64,000 bases of DNA, from positions 62,001 to 126,000 of the forward strand of contig JZRA01000092.1 of assembly GCA_001567485.1 (NCBI GenBank), given 5' to 3'. The position numbers and the translations under genes are program-made. This document shows, piece after piece, positions 46,769 through 56,714 of this stretch; the first letter of the stretch is position 1; each line of letters begins with the position of its first letter. Source of the stretch: Chloroflexi bacterium OLB13 (lineage in GTDB: Bacteria > Chloroflexota > Anaerolineae > Aggregatilineales > Phototrophicaceae). Under the pieces are notes generated by a model. It was given only the letters and a program-made list of their open reading frames with translations, searched no databases and was not told where the DNA came from.

Positions 46769-47875
46769 ATGAAGCGCTTCACCGTTATCTTGCTGGGGCT
46801 GTGTTCAGGCTGGGCGCTGGCCGTCCCGCCGCCGGACACACGGCCCTTCTACCTCGGTTTCACCCCGTTTCCCCATGAGATCAGCGTGGAGGCGGTGCAG
46901 TACACGTACGACCGGATCGCGGAGGACGCCGATCTCATCGTCCAGCACTTCGACAACGGTGTTCCGTGGCCCGAAGCGCTGGATGGCGCACCGTTCGCGC
47001 AGGCGATCCAAGACGACTGGGCATTTCGGCGCGGTCTAACGCCAACGGCCCACCGTGTGCTGCTGACCTTCACGCCGATCAACTTTTTGCGCGACGGTCT
47101 GGCGGCATACCGGGGTGACCAAGAGGAGATGCCGCTGCCGCCGCCATTTGACAGCTATGGGTTTGATCACCCCGATGTGATCGCGGCATTTACGGCGTAT
47201 GCCGACCGCATCATCACCTACTTTGAGCCTGATTTCGTGCTGTTCGGCATCGAAGTGAATCTGCTGATGAAACACCGGCCCGACCTGTGGGACGCTTATA
47301 TGGTGCTGCACCGCGCAACCTATGAGCACCTGAAACGGGCCTATCCCGACCTTCCCGTTATGGTGTCGGTCACCGGCATCGATCTGCTTGATGGCTACAC
47401 GGATGCCGATCACGCCGATCAGATGCGCGCATTGAGCGACATCCTCGACTACACAGACATCGTCGCGCTTTCGATCTATCCGTATATGACGCGGTACATG
47501 ACCCGTGAAATCCCGCGCTCGATCTACGAAATGCTTGCCGAATTGATCGACAAGCCGCTGGCGGTGTCGGAGACTGGCTATCCGGCGCAGTCCTTCACCA
47601 TAGACGCCGGCGCTCCGATTCAGTTCGACGGGACGCCGGAGCTGCAAGACGCTTGGATCACGCTCACGCTTGACGCCGCCGCACGATACAAGTTCGCATT
47701 CGTGGTCAACTTTGTGCTGCGCGACTATGACACGCTGTGGCAGCAGATCGGCGGGCAGAACGACTTGACGATCATCTGGCGAGATACGGGACTCTATGAC
47801 GAACACGGCCAGCCCCGCCCTGCGTTAGCAACGTGGCGCGACTGGCTCGAACGCCCCGTAACGCCGGTTCCCTAA
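46769..47875 (+). CDS. Secreted glycoside hydrolase, GH53-like (endo-galactanase-like) TIM barrel
   Basis: This 368-residue exported enzyme has a signal peptide (MKRFTVILLGLCSGWALA). The fold pattern is a clan-A barrel: FVLFGIEVNLL holds a candidate acid/base Glu (E162) after strand 4, and LAVSETGYPAQ holds a candidate nucleophile (E268) after strand 7, with IVALSIYPYM on strand 6. The pattern resembles arabinogalactan endo-beta-1,4-galactanases (GH53), though the family is uncertain. It starts 16 bases after the secreted PPC-like gene and lies just before the arabinose regulator, so it may act on pectic side chains. An in-frame GTG five codons upstream is an alternative start. Confidence 0.65.
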   Translation: MKRFTVILLGLCSGWALAVPPPDTRPFYLGFTPFPHEISVEAVQYTYDRIAEDADLIVQHFDNGVPWPEALDGAPFAQAIQDDWAFRRGLTPTAHRVLLTFTPINFLRDGLAAYRGDQEEMPLPPPFDSYGFDHPDVIAAFTAYADRIITYFEPDFVLFGIEVNLLMKHRPDLWDAYMVLHRATYEHLKRAYPDLPVMVSVTGIDLLDGYTDADHADQMRALSDILDYTDIVALSIYPYMTRYMTREIPRSIYEMLAELIDKPLAVSETGYPAQSFTIDAGAPIQFDGTPELQDAWITLTLDAAARYKFAFVVNFVLRDYDTLWQQIGGQNDLTIIWRDTGLYDEHGQPRPALATWRDWLERPVTPVP

Positions 47876-47999
47876 CAGGCCGATATGACGACTTCTCCGG
47901 TGAGATCGCACCGGATTCCGACGGCTGATGCTAGCGCAATGTTCACACTGTGCCTTATGATATGGGTAAGGGAGTATCGTAACGCGGAAGTCACAATTG

Positions 48000-49034
48000 A
48001 TGAGAAAAAAGTCCTTGCGGCCGCAGCGGTCTGCGACCATGCGCGACGTCGCTGAGTTGGCCGGTGTGTCCCAGCCCACCGTGTCGCGCGTTCTTAATCA
48101 GTCAAACTCCACCATTTCTATCAGTGACGAGACACGCACCCGCGTCATGGCCGCGGTCGCTGAATTGAACTATCATCCAAACGTGCTGGCGCGCAGTCTG
48201 CGCACACAAAAGACGCAGATGATCGCGGTGATGGTCGCGCATATCTCCAACAGCTTCTATCACCCGATCGTAGCGGCGATTCAAGATGTGGCGACCTCGT
48301 ATGACTATGACGTGATGATCGCGAACACCGATCACATCCATCGTAACGAGGTGCACTTCTGCGAGGCTGTCACACGTCGGCCGGTTGACGGCGTCATCAT
48401 GGTGCCGATCCATCTACGGACACCCGACCTTGCGGAGTTCATCACCCGGACACAGACCCCCGTCGCGGTGCTCGGAGACCAGATTGACCACCCGCAAATC
48501 GACGTTGTTCACTATGACGACCAGACCTCACTGGCGAATGCGACTGTATGGCTGGCGAATGTGCGCGGACATCGCCGTTTCGGGTTGATCAGCGTCGCAG
48601 ACGATATCGACGCGGGCAGACGGCGTGTAACCGCGATCAAACGCACGCTCGCACAGCTTGGGCTGGCGATTCGCCCTGAGCATGTCGCGATCGGAGACTT
48701 CACCATCGACAGCGGGAAACGGGCCGCCCGCGCGCTTCTCCAGACCGGTGATGTCCCGTCGGTCGTGATCGCGTTGAACGACCTGATGGCGATCGGCGCG
48801 ATCCTCGCCTTTCAAGAGGCCGGCCTGCGCGTTCCGGACGATGTCGCCGTGATGGGGTTCGATGACATCCCCGAAGCCAGTATCGTTCGCCCCGCGCTGA
48901 CCACCATCGCGCAGGACTCGGTCGAGATCGGCCGTAAGCTCGCCGTGAGTCTGTTTCGCCGTATCGAGAACCCCGATCTGCCTCGATCGTGGATGTCCGG
49001 CAAGACCGAACTGATCGTCCGCGACTCGGCCTAA
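48000..49034 (+). CDS. LacI-family transcriptional regulator of the arabinan/arabinose locus
   Basis: This 344-residue regulator has an N-terminal LacI helix-turn-helix (TMRDVAELAGVSQPTVSRVLNQ, residues about 14-35), a hinge, and a type I sugar-binding core ending with the DDIPEASIVRPALTTIAQD block of LacI/GalR proteins. It probably binds the TGnAnnCGnnTnCA operators found at the start of the GH43 gene and of the transporter operon and is released by arabinose or an arabino-oligosaccharide; this is inference from position and motif. The ATG at 48000 has GGAAG upstream. A weak hairpin (49057-49079) lies after the stop. Confidence 0.9.
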   Translation: MRKKSLRPQRSATMRDVAELAGVSQPTVSRVLNQSNSTISISDETRTRVMAAVAELNYHPNVLARSLRTQKTQMIAVMVAHISNSFYHPIVAAIQDVATSYDYDVMIANTDHIHRNEVHFCEAVTRRPVDGVIMVPIHLRTPDLAEFITRTQTPVAVLGDQIDHPQIDVVHYDDQTSLANATVWLANVRGHRRFGLISVADDIDAGRRRVTAIKRTLAQLGLAIRPEHVAIGDFTIDSGKRAARALLQTGDVPSVVIALNDLMAIGAILAFQEAGLRVPDDVAVMGFDDIPEASIVRPALTTIAQDSVEIGRKLAVSLFRRIENPDLPRSWMSGKTELIVRDSA

Positions 49035-49085
49035 CCCCGCTTCACACAATCGGAATCCCGTCGAATCCTCTCGAACGGGGGCCGT

Positions 49086-49114
49086 TTGACAGGGCTGGAC
49101 GCGTACCGTAGAAT
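49086..49114 (+). promoter_or_regulatory. Promoter of the endo-arabinanase gene
   Basis: TTGACA (49086-49091) and TAGAAT (49109-49114) are exactly 17 bp apart. Transcription would start near 49121, inside the operator at 49119-49132. Confidence 0.8.
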
Positions 49115-49118
49115 CTCA

Positions 49119-49132
49119 TGCATACGATTTCA
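49119..49132 (+). promoter_or_regulatory. LacI-type operator, copy 1
   Basis: TGCATACGATTTCA fits the LacI/GalR pattern TGnAnnCGnnTnCA with central CG. It overlaps the predicted transcription start of the GH43 gene, a repressing position, and is identical to the copy at 63502-63515. Confidence 0.7.
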
Positions 49133-49182
49133 CGGCGCCTGAGGACATCGTGCAGCGCCGTGCGTGCGAGGAGATTCGTTCG

Positions 49183-50220
49183 ATGAAACGCAGATCATTT
49201 CTCAAAAGCGGCTTGATCGGGCTGGGTGCGTTGATCGGTGGCCGCGCCGCGGAACTCCTGCCCACTGCGATGGCACAAGACACGGGAGAGTCCGGCGTGC
49301 TCGACATCAGCGGGGCCATCATGAACGTGCATGATCCGGTGATGATCAAGCACGCCGATTACTACTACCTGTATCACACCGGCGCCGGCATCCCGATGAA
49401 GCGTTCACCCGACATGCGCACATGGCGCGTCGCGCGCGGCGGAACGGCGTTCTTCGGGAATCCTGAGGAGGTGTTCGCTTGGGTGCCGGGCGCTGCGGAC
49501 ATCTGGGCGCCGGACATTTCGTACTGGAACGGCCGCTATCACCTGTATTATTCGGTATCCACGTTCGGGTCAAGCCGGTCGGCGATTGGGCTTGCGACCA
49601 ACCTTTCGCTCGACTTCGCGGATCCTAACTACGAATGGGTGCATCACGGTATTGTGGTCAAATCAGACCATGACACGAACTGGAACGCCATCGACGCGAA
49701 CCTTGCCCTCGACGCCGACGGCATGCCGTGGCTCGTGTTCGGGAGCCATTGGAGCGGGATCAAGATGATCCGGCTTGATTATGAGACCGGCCTACAGTCA
49801 ACCGAGGACGATACGCTGTACGACATCGCTGCGCGCGCCGAATCCCCGCGCGCCATTGAAGCGCCGTTCATTATCCGCAAGGGTGACTACTACTATTTGT
49901 TCGTGTCGTTCGACCAGTGCTGCAACGGGATCCACAGCACCTATAACGTGCGGGTCGGGCGCTCGGAGTCGATCACCGGGCCGTATGTCGACCGTGACAA
50001 TGTGTCCATGATGGAAGACGGTGGCACGCAGATTCTATGGTCGCAAGGCCGCTGGCGCGGGCCGGGCCATAACGCGATCTTCAGTGAAGACGGCAGCGAC
50101 TACATCGTCTATCACGCCTACGATCAGGTGCAGGGCGGCACGCCAACCCTGCGCATCGCTACCCTACTGTGGGACGACGAGGGCTGGCCGTATGTGCCGG
50201 GTATGGGGCCGGAGGCATAA
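49183..50220 (+). CDS. Arabinan endo-1,5-alpha-L-arabinanase, GH43, Tat-exported
   Basis: This 345-residue GH43 five-bladed propeller enzyme would cut the alpha-1,5 arabinan backbone outside the cell. The N-terminus has a twin-arginine signal (KRRSFLKSG followed by a hydrophobic stretch), so it is probably exported folded. Catalytic residues fit the family: base D51 in NVHDPVMI, pKa-modulating D171 in NAIDANLAL, and acid E226 in IEAPFI. GPGHNAIF near the end is typical of endo-arabinanases. GAGGAG is 9 bases before the ATG at 49183; an upstream GTG would bury the Tat motif. Confidence 0.88.
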   Translation: MKRRSFLKSGLIGLGALIGGRAAELLPTAMAQDTGESGVLDISGAIMNVHDPVMIKHADYYYLYHTGAGIPMKRSPDMRTWRVARGGTAFFGNPEEVFAWVPGAADIWAPDISYWNGRYHLYYSVSTFGSSRSAIGLATNLSLDFADPNYEWVHHGIVVKSDHDTNWNAIDANLALDADGMPWLVFGSHWSGIKMIRLDYETGLQSTEDDTLYDIAARAESPRAIEAPFIIRKGDYYYLFVSFDQCCNGIHSTYNVRVGRSESITGPYVDRDNVSMMEDGGTQILWSQGRWRGPGHNAIFSEDGSDYIVYHAYDQVQGGTPTLRIATLLWDDEGWPYVPGMGPEA

Positions 50221-50235
50221 CCCACGAGTTCAAGT

Positions 50236-51291
50236 TCACGCCGGAGCAATGTCGACGATGATCTTGAGCACGTTGTCCTCATAGCGCGAGTTCATCTCAA
50301 ACGCACGCGGCACGTCATCCAGCGTGACATGATGCGATACCAGATCATCAAGTTCGATCGCGCTGCTGGTCGCCAGTTTGATCGCCCGTGGATAGGTATG
50401 CTTCATGCGGCGCGCCATGATGATTGACAACCCCTTGCGGCGCGCCGTTCCATGCCGCATGTGCAGTTGGTCGTCGCCGGGGATACCGACCAGCACGAGC
50501 CGTCCGCCGACGCGCGCCATGTCCGCGGCCATCTGCACCGAGTGATCCGCCCACGCCGCCTCAAACACGACATCGACACCCCGCCCGCCCGTCGCTTCGT
50601 GGAGGACGGCGACCGGATCGACCTCATCGACGTTCCACGCCGTCGCGCCAGACTCGCGCGCTTTCTCGATACGCCACGGGAGCTTATCGAACGCGTACAC
50701 CGGCGTCGATCCAGCCAGTTTCGCCAATCGCAGGATCAAAAGGCCAACCGGGCCGCATCCGATAACCGCGACGCTGTCCGCGACGCGCAGGTGGCCGAGA
50801 TCAACCGCGTGGATCGCTACGCCGAGCGTCTCCAACAGCGTCCCCGCCCCATCACTGATCGAGTCGGGGATCGGGAAGCAGTTGTGTCCATGCACGATCA
50901 TGCACTCGCACAGCGCGCCATGGGTCGGATAAACCCCGTAAAACGTGTGATTCGGGCACAAATTCGGGTGGCCCATCTCACAGACTTCACAGCGCATACA
51001 CGGCGTCGCAGGATCGACAGCGACCCGCTGGCCGACCGACAGCGGTTGATGATGTCCGCCAACCGCGCCGTCGCCCACCGCGAGGATTTCGCCCATGAAC
51101 TCATGGCCGAGGATCAACGGGCTGTCGAACGTCGTGTCGCCGATGCGGCCGTCTACGTACATGTGTAAATCGGAGCCGCAAATCCCAACGGCCCCGACAC
51201 GGATCAACACATCACCCGGCCCAACCACGCCGGGATCGCTCACGGTGTCGACGCGTATGTCATGCGCTCCATGAAGCCGTGCTGCTTTCAT
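50236..51291 (-). CDS. Zinc-dependent medium-chain alcohol/polyol dehydrogenase
   Basis: This 351-residue MDR-family dehydrogenase has the catalytic zinc ligands in GICGSDLHM and LGHEFMGE, four structural-zinc Cys in PCMRCEVCEMGHPNLC, and the NAD Rossmann motif GCGPVGL. It resembles L-threonine or sorbitol/arabitol dehydrogenases. As the last gene of the arabinose operon it may oxidise arabitol or another pentitol, or shunt L-arabinose through a redox route; the substrate is not readable from sequence. AAGGAG lies 8 bases before the ATG. Confidence 0.88.
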   Translation of the reverse strand: MKAARLHGAHDIRVDTVSDPGVVGPGDVLIRVGAVGICGSDLHMYVDGRIGDTTFDSPLILGHEFMGEILAVGDGAVGGHHQPLSVGQRVAVDPATPCMRCEVCEMGHPNLCPNHTFYGVYPTHGALCECMIVHGHNCFPIPDSISDGAGTLLETLGVAIHAVDLGHLRVADSVAVIGCGPVGLLILRLAKLAGSTPVYAFDKLPWRIEKARESGATAWNVDEVDPVAVLHEATGGRGVDVVFEAAWADHSVQMAADMARVGGRLVLVGIPGDDQLHMRHGTARRKGLSIIMARRMKHTYPRAIKLATSSAIELDDLVSHHVTLDDVPRAFEMNSRYEDNVLKIIVDIAPA

Positions 51292-51310
51292 CGTGACTTC
51301 TCCTTGCCAT

Positions 51311-52804
51311 CTAGACCAGCGTCAGCGCCACGACTGACGCAGCGGGAAGCTGTACACGGACGTGACTACCGTCTTGAATCACCACGCCGTCGAACCGTTT
51401 TGGCGTCACGCGTGTAGGCTCATCGAACGTGTTGTGCGCAGTGAAATGGTCGGCGGACAGCTCAACGCCGGTGATTTCGGTGACAGCCCTATCGGTGAAC
51501 TCTATTTCGAGCGCCGTCGATTCGCTGGCGTGCAAGTTGGCTAACGTAACCAGCACCTCTCCGTTCTCCGCGCGCGACGCGCCGGCGCTGATCTGGGCCA
51601 ACGGTACGCTGTTAACATCAATCACGGGCGCGATCAGGTCATAGCGGAGGGCTGTGGCGTCCTGATGCCCTTTCAGCATGTCGAACACGTGGAACGTCGG
51701 GGTGTAGACAAGCGCCTCACCTTTCGTGAGGAACAACGCCTGAATTACGTTGACCGTCTGCGCGAGGTTCGCCATCTGCACGCGGTCGCAGTGATCTTGG
51801 AAGATATGCAGCGTCAGGGCGGCGACAACCGCATCACGCATCGAGTTTTGCTGATACAGAAACGCCGGGTTCGTGCCCGGCTCAACCGGATACCACGCGC
51901 CCCATTCGTCGACAATCAGCCAAATACGTTTGCCGGGATCGTACGTATCGAGGACTGCGGCATTCTTGGCGATCACGCCGTCGATGTCACTCGCCAGCTT
52001 GAGCACTTCGTACCATTCCGCCTCGCCGAACTCCGTCGCTGAGTGGCGCGGCTGATCTGGCAGATACACGTAGTAGTGAATGCTCAGGCCGTCAGTATGC
52101 ACCGGATGTCGCCGGTTCATGATGCGATCCATGAAGATCGCGGTATCTTCGGCGTTGGTATCGCTTCCACCCAACCCGCTGGCGATCCGCATCATCGGCG
52201 TATCGCCATAATTCCTCATAAAGTTGTGATACTGACAGTACAGGTCGGCCATGTATTCGGGCCGCATCAAGCCACCGCAGCCCCAGTTCTCGTTGCCGAT
52301 CCCCCAGAACGGGATCCGCCACGCCTGCGCTCTGCCGTTAGCGCGCCGTTCGTTCGAGAGCGTGCTGTCGTAATTCGACGTCAAGTATTCGATCCAGTCG
52401 CGCATCTCCTGCACGGTGCCGCTGCCGACGTTGCCGCCGATGTACGGCTCACAGCCGATCTGCTCGCACAGATCCATAAACTCGTGCGTGCCGAATGCGT
52501 TGGTCTCCGGCGCGTTGCCCCAGAAGTTGAGCCGTGTCGGGCGCTGCTCGCGCGGGCCGATGCCATCGCGCCAGTGATACACGTCAGCGAAGCACCCGCC
52601 CGGCCAGCGCAGATTGGGCGCTCTGATCTGTTTCATCGCCTCGACGATGTCAGAACGCATACCACGCACATTGGGGATTCGCGAGTCTTCTCCGACGTAG
52701 ATCCCGTCATAGATACACGCGCCGAGGTGTTCGGCGAAGTGGCCGTAGAGGTGCCGGTTGATCTTGCTCAACGGCTGATCGGCGTAGACGGTGAGTTTGT
52801 TCAT
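51311..52804 (-). CDS. abfA: Alpha-L-arabinofuranosidase, GH51 (first copy)
   Basis: This 497-residue GH51 enzyme releases terminal alpha-L-arabinofuranose from oligosaccharides. The acid/base is E172 in GIGNENWGCGG and the nucleophile E300 in VDEWGAWY. The N-terminal HLYGHFAEHLG and the WPGGCFADVYHW block are diagnostic. There is no signal peptide, so it works in the cytoplasm on imported oligosaccharides. The ATG at 52804 (AAGG upstream) was preferred to a GTG that overlaps the end of araA. It lies 19 bases before the dehydrogenase gene. Confidence 0.94.
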   Translation of the reverse strand: MNKLTVYADQPLSKINRHLYGHFAEHLGACIYDGIYVGEDSRIPNVRGMRSDIVEAMKQIRAPNLRWPGGCFADVYHWRDGIGPREQRPTRLNFWGNAPETNAFGTHEFMDLCEQIGCEPYIGGNVGSGTVQEMRDWIEYLTSNYDSTLSNERRANGRAQAWRIPFWGIGNENWGCGGLMRPEYMADLYCQYHNFMRNYGDTPMMRIASGLGGSDTNAEDTAIFMDRIMNRRHPVHTDGLSIHYYVYLPDQPRHSATEFGEAEWYEVLKLASDIDGVIAKNAAVLDTYDPGKRIWLIVDEWGAWYPVEPGTNPAFLYQQNSMRDAVVAALTLHIFQDHCDRVQMANLAQTVNVIQALFLTKGEALVYTPTFHVFDMLKGHQDATALRYDLIAPVIDVNSVPLAQISAGASRAENGEVLVTLANLHASESTALEIEFTDRAVTEITGVELSADHFTAHNTFDEPTRVTPKRFDGVVIQDGSHVRVQLPAASVVALTLV

Positions 52805-52839
52805 TACCTTACTGCCTTCGTCACCTTCACGGGCGGATG

Positions 52840-54345
52840 TCACAGACCCTTTGCCAGCGCGAAGTACATCTCGTTCCAGCGCAGCTCGTTCTTGAAGGCG
52901 TGGAGCGTGGTGCTGCTGTCGATACGCACGAACTCGATCCCCGCGATCTCCGCGAAATCGGCCATGTATTCCGCGGTCAGTGATTGGCTAAAGACGGTAT
53001 GATGCGCACCGCCCGCGTAAATCCACGCCGCCGCGCCCGCCTTGAGGTCAGGCTGCGGGATCCACAGCGCACGGGCGACCGGCAGCTTCGGCATCGGCTG
53101 ATCGGGCGCGATCACGTCAACGTCGTTTACGATCAAGCGGAAGCGGTTGCCCATATCCACCAGCGAGGCGTTGATCGCCGGGCCGGGCGGTGTATCGAAC
53201 ACTAACCGCGCCGGGTCGGCCTTGCCGCCAATGCCCAATGGGTGGACTTGTAGACTTGGCTTATCGCTTGCAATCGACGGGCAAATTTCGAGCATGTGCG
53301 CCCCCAGCACACGCATCCCGGCCGGATCGAGGTGATACGTGTAGTCTTCCATGAACGACGTGCCGCCCAGCAGACCAGCGGCCATCACCTTCGACGCGCG
53401 CAGCAAGGCTGCCGTCTTCCAGTCGCCTTCCGCGCCAAAGCCGAACCCATCACGCATCAGCCGCTGCACGGACAAGCCGGGAAGCTGGGTCAGTCCGTGC
53501 AAATCCTCGAACGTCGTCGTGAACGCCTTGAATTCCCCCGCTTTGAGGAACCGTCGCAGCCCGACCTCGATCCGAGCAGCTTCACGCACGGAGTCGTGGC
53601 GCGCGCCGCCGCGGCGCAGGTCTGGCGCGATATCGTACTCGGCCTCGTATGCGTCGATCATCGCGCTGATGTCGCGGTCGGTAGCGGCGTTGACCTGCGC
53701 CACCAGATCGCCGATGCCGTAGCCATACACCTGATAGCCCAGCCGCATCTGCGCTTCGACCTTATCGCCCTCGGTGACAGCGACCGAGCGCATGTTGTCG
53801 CCGAAGCGCGCAACCCGCATCCCCTGCATGTCCGCCCACGCGCACGCCACTCGCGACCAGACGCCGAGCCGTTCTTGAACCTCAGTGTCGCTCCAATGAC
53901 CGACGACGACCTTGCGGTTCAGCCGCAGGCGGCTTGCCATGAACCCGAACTCGCGGTCGCCGTGCGCGGCCTGATTCAGGTTCATGAAGTCCATGTCGAT
54001 GTCCGCCCACGGGATATCACGGTTGTACTGCGTGTGCAGATGCGCCAGCGGCTTCTTGAGCGCGGTCAGCCCGGCGATCCAGTTCTTCGCGGGCGAAAAT
54101 GTGTGCATCCATGCGACAACGCCGACACACGACGGCGTGGCGTTGGCCTCAAGGCACAGCCCATGAATCTGTTCCGGCGTCGTCAGCACAGGCTTGAAGA
54201 CCACGCGGGTTGGGATAGCCGGTGCTGCATCGAGCGCCGCCGCAATCTCGCGCGAGTGCGCCGCAACCTGTTCCAGCGTCTCCGGCCCATAGAGATGCTG
54301 ACTGCCGGTCAGAAACCAGACTTCATAGGCGCTGAGGTCGATCAT
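52840..54345 (-). CDS. araA: L-arabinose isomerase
   Basis: AraA converts L-arabinose to L-ribulose, the first intracellular step. The 501-residue protein has the N-terminal [15 protein letters not shown], the [18 protein letters not shown] block, [13 protein letters not shown], and [11 protein letters not shown] with the metal-binding Glu, and the late GGAHHTVFS with the His ligand. The ATG is unambiguous. araD lies 22 bases upstream. The next gene downstream is GH51. Confidence 0.97.
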   Translation of the reverse strand: MIDLSAYEVWFLTGSQHLYGPETLEQVAAHSREIAAALDAAPAIPTRVVFKPVLTTPEQIHGLCLEANATPSCVGVVAWMHTFSPAKNWIAGLTALKKPLAHLHTQYNRDIPWADIDMDFMNLNQAAHGDREFGFMASRLRLNRKVVVGHWSDTEVQERLGVWSRVACAWADMQGMRVARFGDNMRSVAVTEGDKVEAQMRLGYQVYGYGIGDLVAQVNAATDRDISAMIDAYEAEYDIAPDLRRGGARHDSVREAARIEVGLRRFLKAGEFKAFTTTFEDLHGLTQLPGLSVQRLMRDGFGFGAEGDWKTAALLRASKVMAAGLLGGTSFMEDYTYHLDPAGMRVLGAHMLEICPSIASDKPSLQVHPLGIGGKADPARLVFDTPPGPAINASLVDMGNRFRLIVNDVDVIAPDQPMPKLPVARALWIPQPDLKAGAAAWIYAGGAHHTVFSQSLTAEYMADFAEIAGIEFVRIDSSTTLHAFKNELRWNEMYFALAKGL

Positions 54346-54367
54346 GGATACACACCCCTTTCAGGCG

Positions 54368-55018
54368 TTACTGTCCGTAGACGTTCTGATACCGGTCGTA
54401 CAGCTTGTCGATGTCCGCCTGTGCGATCGTCAGCGGCGTGCCGATCTGAAGCGCCGTCCACACAATCGCCGCGTTATCCTCAGTCATCACCGCGGCTTTC
54501 ACGGCCGCCTCTGCGCTCGGCCCGGTGGCAAACACGCCGTGGCTTTGCAGCAGGCACGACGGACTGCGACTCCCCTTGAGCGTATCCACGACGACCTGCC
54601 CGATCTCCTCGCCGCCGATCAGCGCAAAGCCGCCGCACGGGATCGGGCCGCCGAACTCATCACCCATCGCCGTCGTCACGCACGGAATTTCACGCGCCAG
54701 CGCTGCGAAGGCGGTCGCATAGCGCGAGTGCGTATGGACGATGCCGTTCACCGCAGGCATGTGCCGGTAGATATAGCAGTGCGAGGCCGTGTCAGACGAC
54801 GCCTTATAAGCGGATTCGACGATCTTGCCGTCCACATCGACAACGACCATGCTCTCCGGCGTGAGGTCGGGGAACTTGACGCCGCTGGGCTTGATGACGA
54901 CGAGGCCGGTCTCCGGGTCGCGCGCGCTGATGTTGCCGCTTGTCCACGCGACGAGGTTGTTCCTCGGAAGCTCGGCGTGCAGATCGCAGACGATTCGCCG
55001 GAGTTCGGGCAGCAGCAC
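54368..55018 (-). CDS. araD: L-ribulose-5-phosphate 4-epimerase
   Basis: AraD converts L-ribulose 5-phosphate to D-xylulose 5-phosphate for the pentose phosphate pathway. This 216-residue class II aldolase-fold protein has the zinc His pair in GIVHTHSRYA, a further His in LLQSHGVFA, and the phosphate-binding TSGNISARD and SSDTASH motifs. It starts with GTG, with GAGGAG 8 bases upstream. It follows araB with a three-base gap. Confidence 0.94.
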   Translation of the reverse strand: MLLPELRRIVCDLHAELPRNNLVAWTSGNISARDPETGLVVIKPSGVKFPDLTPESMVVVDVDGKIVESAYKASSDTASHCYIYRHMPAVNGIVHTHSRYATAFAALAREIPCVTTAMGDEFGGPIPCGGFALIGGEEIGQVVVDTLKGSRSPSCLLQSHGVFATGPSAEAAVKAAVMTEDNAAIVWTALQIGTPLTIAQADIDKLYDRYQNVYGQ

Positions 55019-55021
55019 AGG

Positions 55022-56671
55022 TCACTCTCCTCGCGCTTCGTTGCGCAGCTTCTTCAGGCGCTTCATCACGTCATTGGCGCCGCGCCCGAATGTGTTGTAC
55101 AGCGTCTTGTATTCCGCGTACAGCTGATCGTACACCGCCTGATTTGCGGCGATCGGGCGCACGACCTCAGCCTTCAACTTGCCCATCTTCTCCGCCGCCG
55201 CGTGGATGTCTGGATACACACCAGCGGCGACCGCCGCGTGCATCGCGGCGCCGAGCGCCGGTGATTGCGACGATCCGGCCAGCCGCAGTTCACGCCCGGT
55301 CACGTCGGCGTAGATTTGACGCAGCAGCGCGTTTTTGTCCGGCAGGCCGCCGGCGGCGACCAGTTCCTTGACCTCGACCCCGCGTGCCTCAAACGCCTCG
55401 ATGATCTCACGGGTGCCGTAAGCCGTCGCTTCGATCAAGGCGCGGTAGATGTCCGGCGCGCGGGTCGCTAGCGTCGCACCGATCAGCAGGCCGCTGAGTT
55501 CGGTATCGACCAGTGTCGACCGGTTGCCGTTCCACCAATCGAGCGCGAGCAGGCCGTGTTCGCCGGGTTTTTGCTTGGCGCTTTCGCGTTCGAGATATTC
55601 ATGCAGACTAAGTCCCGCGGCCCGCGCGGCGTCATGATATTCTGGGGGCACGGCGTTCTCGACAAACCACGCGAAGATGTCGCCCACGGCCGACTGCCCC
55701 GCCTCGTATCCGTACAGGCCGTCAACGATACCGCCGTCGACCACACCGCACATGCCATCAACCACCTGCATCGAGTCGCTGGACATGATGTGGCAGGTCG
55801 ATGTGCCCATAATCATCACCATGACACCGGGCTGTGTCGCCTTGACCGCCGGCGCGGTCACATGCGCATCGACATTGGCGACCGCCACCGCGATCCCGGC
55901 AGGCAGCCCAAGCTTCTCAGCCATTTGCGGCGTGAGTGATCCTGCTCGCCCGCCTAATGGCGCGAACTCACCGGTGACTTTCGTGGCGATCACATCGCCG
56001 AAGTCGGGGTGCAGCGCCGCAAAGTACGCCGGTGATGGGTACTGTCCGTCTTGCACCAGCATCTTGTACCCTGCGGTGCAGGTGTTCCGGGTCATCACGC
56101 CGGTGAGCTGCCAGATCACCCAGTCCGCCGCTTCGATGAAGGTGTCGATCGCGTCATAGGTCGCAGGCGACTCATCGAGAATTTGCAGCAGCTTACTGAA
56201 GAACCACTCCGACGAGTACTTGCCGCCGTAACGCTGGAGCCACGTCTCGCCCCGTTCACGTGCAACCGCATTGATCCGGTCGGCCTGCGGCTGTGACGCA
56301 TGGTGCTTCCACAGCTTAACGTACGCGTGCGGCTCGTCGCGGTACGCGTCAAGGAAGCACAGCGGCGTTCCATCCGCCTTAACCGGCATCGGCGAGCTGG
56401 CGGTGAAGTCCACGGCAAGCCCGACGACCTGCGCCGGATCTACGCCGCTGTCCTTCAGCACCGCCGGTATGGTGTGGGTGAAGACGTCGAGGTAGTCCTG
56501 CGGATGCTGGAGCGCCCACTCCGGGCCGAGCCGTTTGCCGGACGGCAAGCGTTCGTCCATGACGCCGTGCGGATAGTCGAAGACCGCCGTAGCGATCTCG
56601 CGGCCATCCCTGACGTCGACCAACAGAGCGCGGCCTGAGAGGGTACCGAAATCAATGCCTAGCGTGTACAT
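55022..56671 (-). CDS. araB: L-ribulokinase
   Basis: AraB phosphorylates L-ribulose with ATP. The 549-residue FGGY kinase has the N-terminal GIDFGTLSGRALLVD phosphate loop, AVDFTASSPMPV, EAADWVIWQLTG, MIMGTSTCHIM, and the C-terminal ATP-site block VAAGGLPDKNALLRQIYADV. It is preceded by AGGACAGGATC. It is the first gene of the araBDA set and follows the secreted GH43-CBM42 gene by 43 bases. Confidence 0.96.
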   Translation of the reverse strand: MYTLGIDFGTLSGRALLVDVRDGREIATAVFDYPHGVMDERLPSGKRLGPEWALQHPQDYLDVFTHTIPAVLKDSGVDPAQVVGLAVDFTASSPMPVKADGTPLCFLDAYRDEPHAYVKLWKHHASQPQADRINAVARERGETWLQRYGGKYSSEWFFSKLLQILDESPATYDAIDTFIEAADWVIWQLTGVMTRNTCTAGYKMLVQDGQYPSPAYFAALHPDFGDVIATKVTGEFAPLGGRAGSLTPQMAEKLGLPAGIAVAVANVDAHVTAPAVKATQPGVMVMIMGTSTCHIMSSDSMQVVDGMCGVVDGGIVDGLYGYEAGQSAVGDIFAWFVENAVPPEYHDAARAAGLSLHEYLERESAKQKPGEHGLLALDWWNGNRSTLVDTELSGLLIGATLATRAPDIYRALIEATAYGTREIIEAFEARGVEVKELVAAGGLPDKNALLRQIYADVTGRELRLAGSSQSPALGAAMHAAVAAGVYPDIHAAAEKMGKLKAEVVRPIAANQAVYDQLYAEYKTLYNTFGRGANDVMKRLKKLRNEARGE

Positions 56672-56714
56672 GATCCTGTCCTATTCCCGATGCGCGCTAT
56701 GTCGCCGGGTGAGA

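Noticed and set aside
49057-49079. Terminator after the LacI-family gene
   Set aside because: The stem is short with a bulge and no T run follows; it is mentioned in the gene entry but not called as a feature.
53296-54579. 427-codon plus-strand frame across araA and the end of araD
   Set aside because: Antisense to araA, whose motifs are intact; no ribosome-binding site and no recognisable domain.
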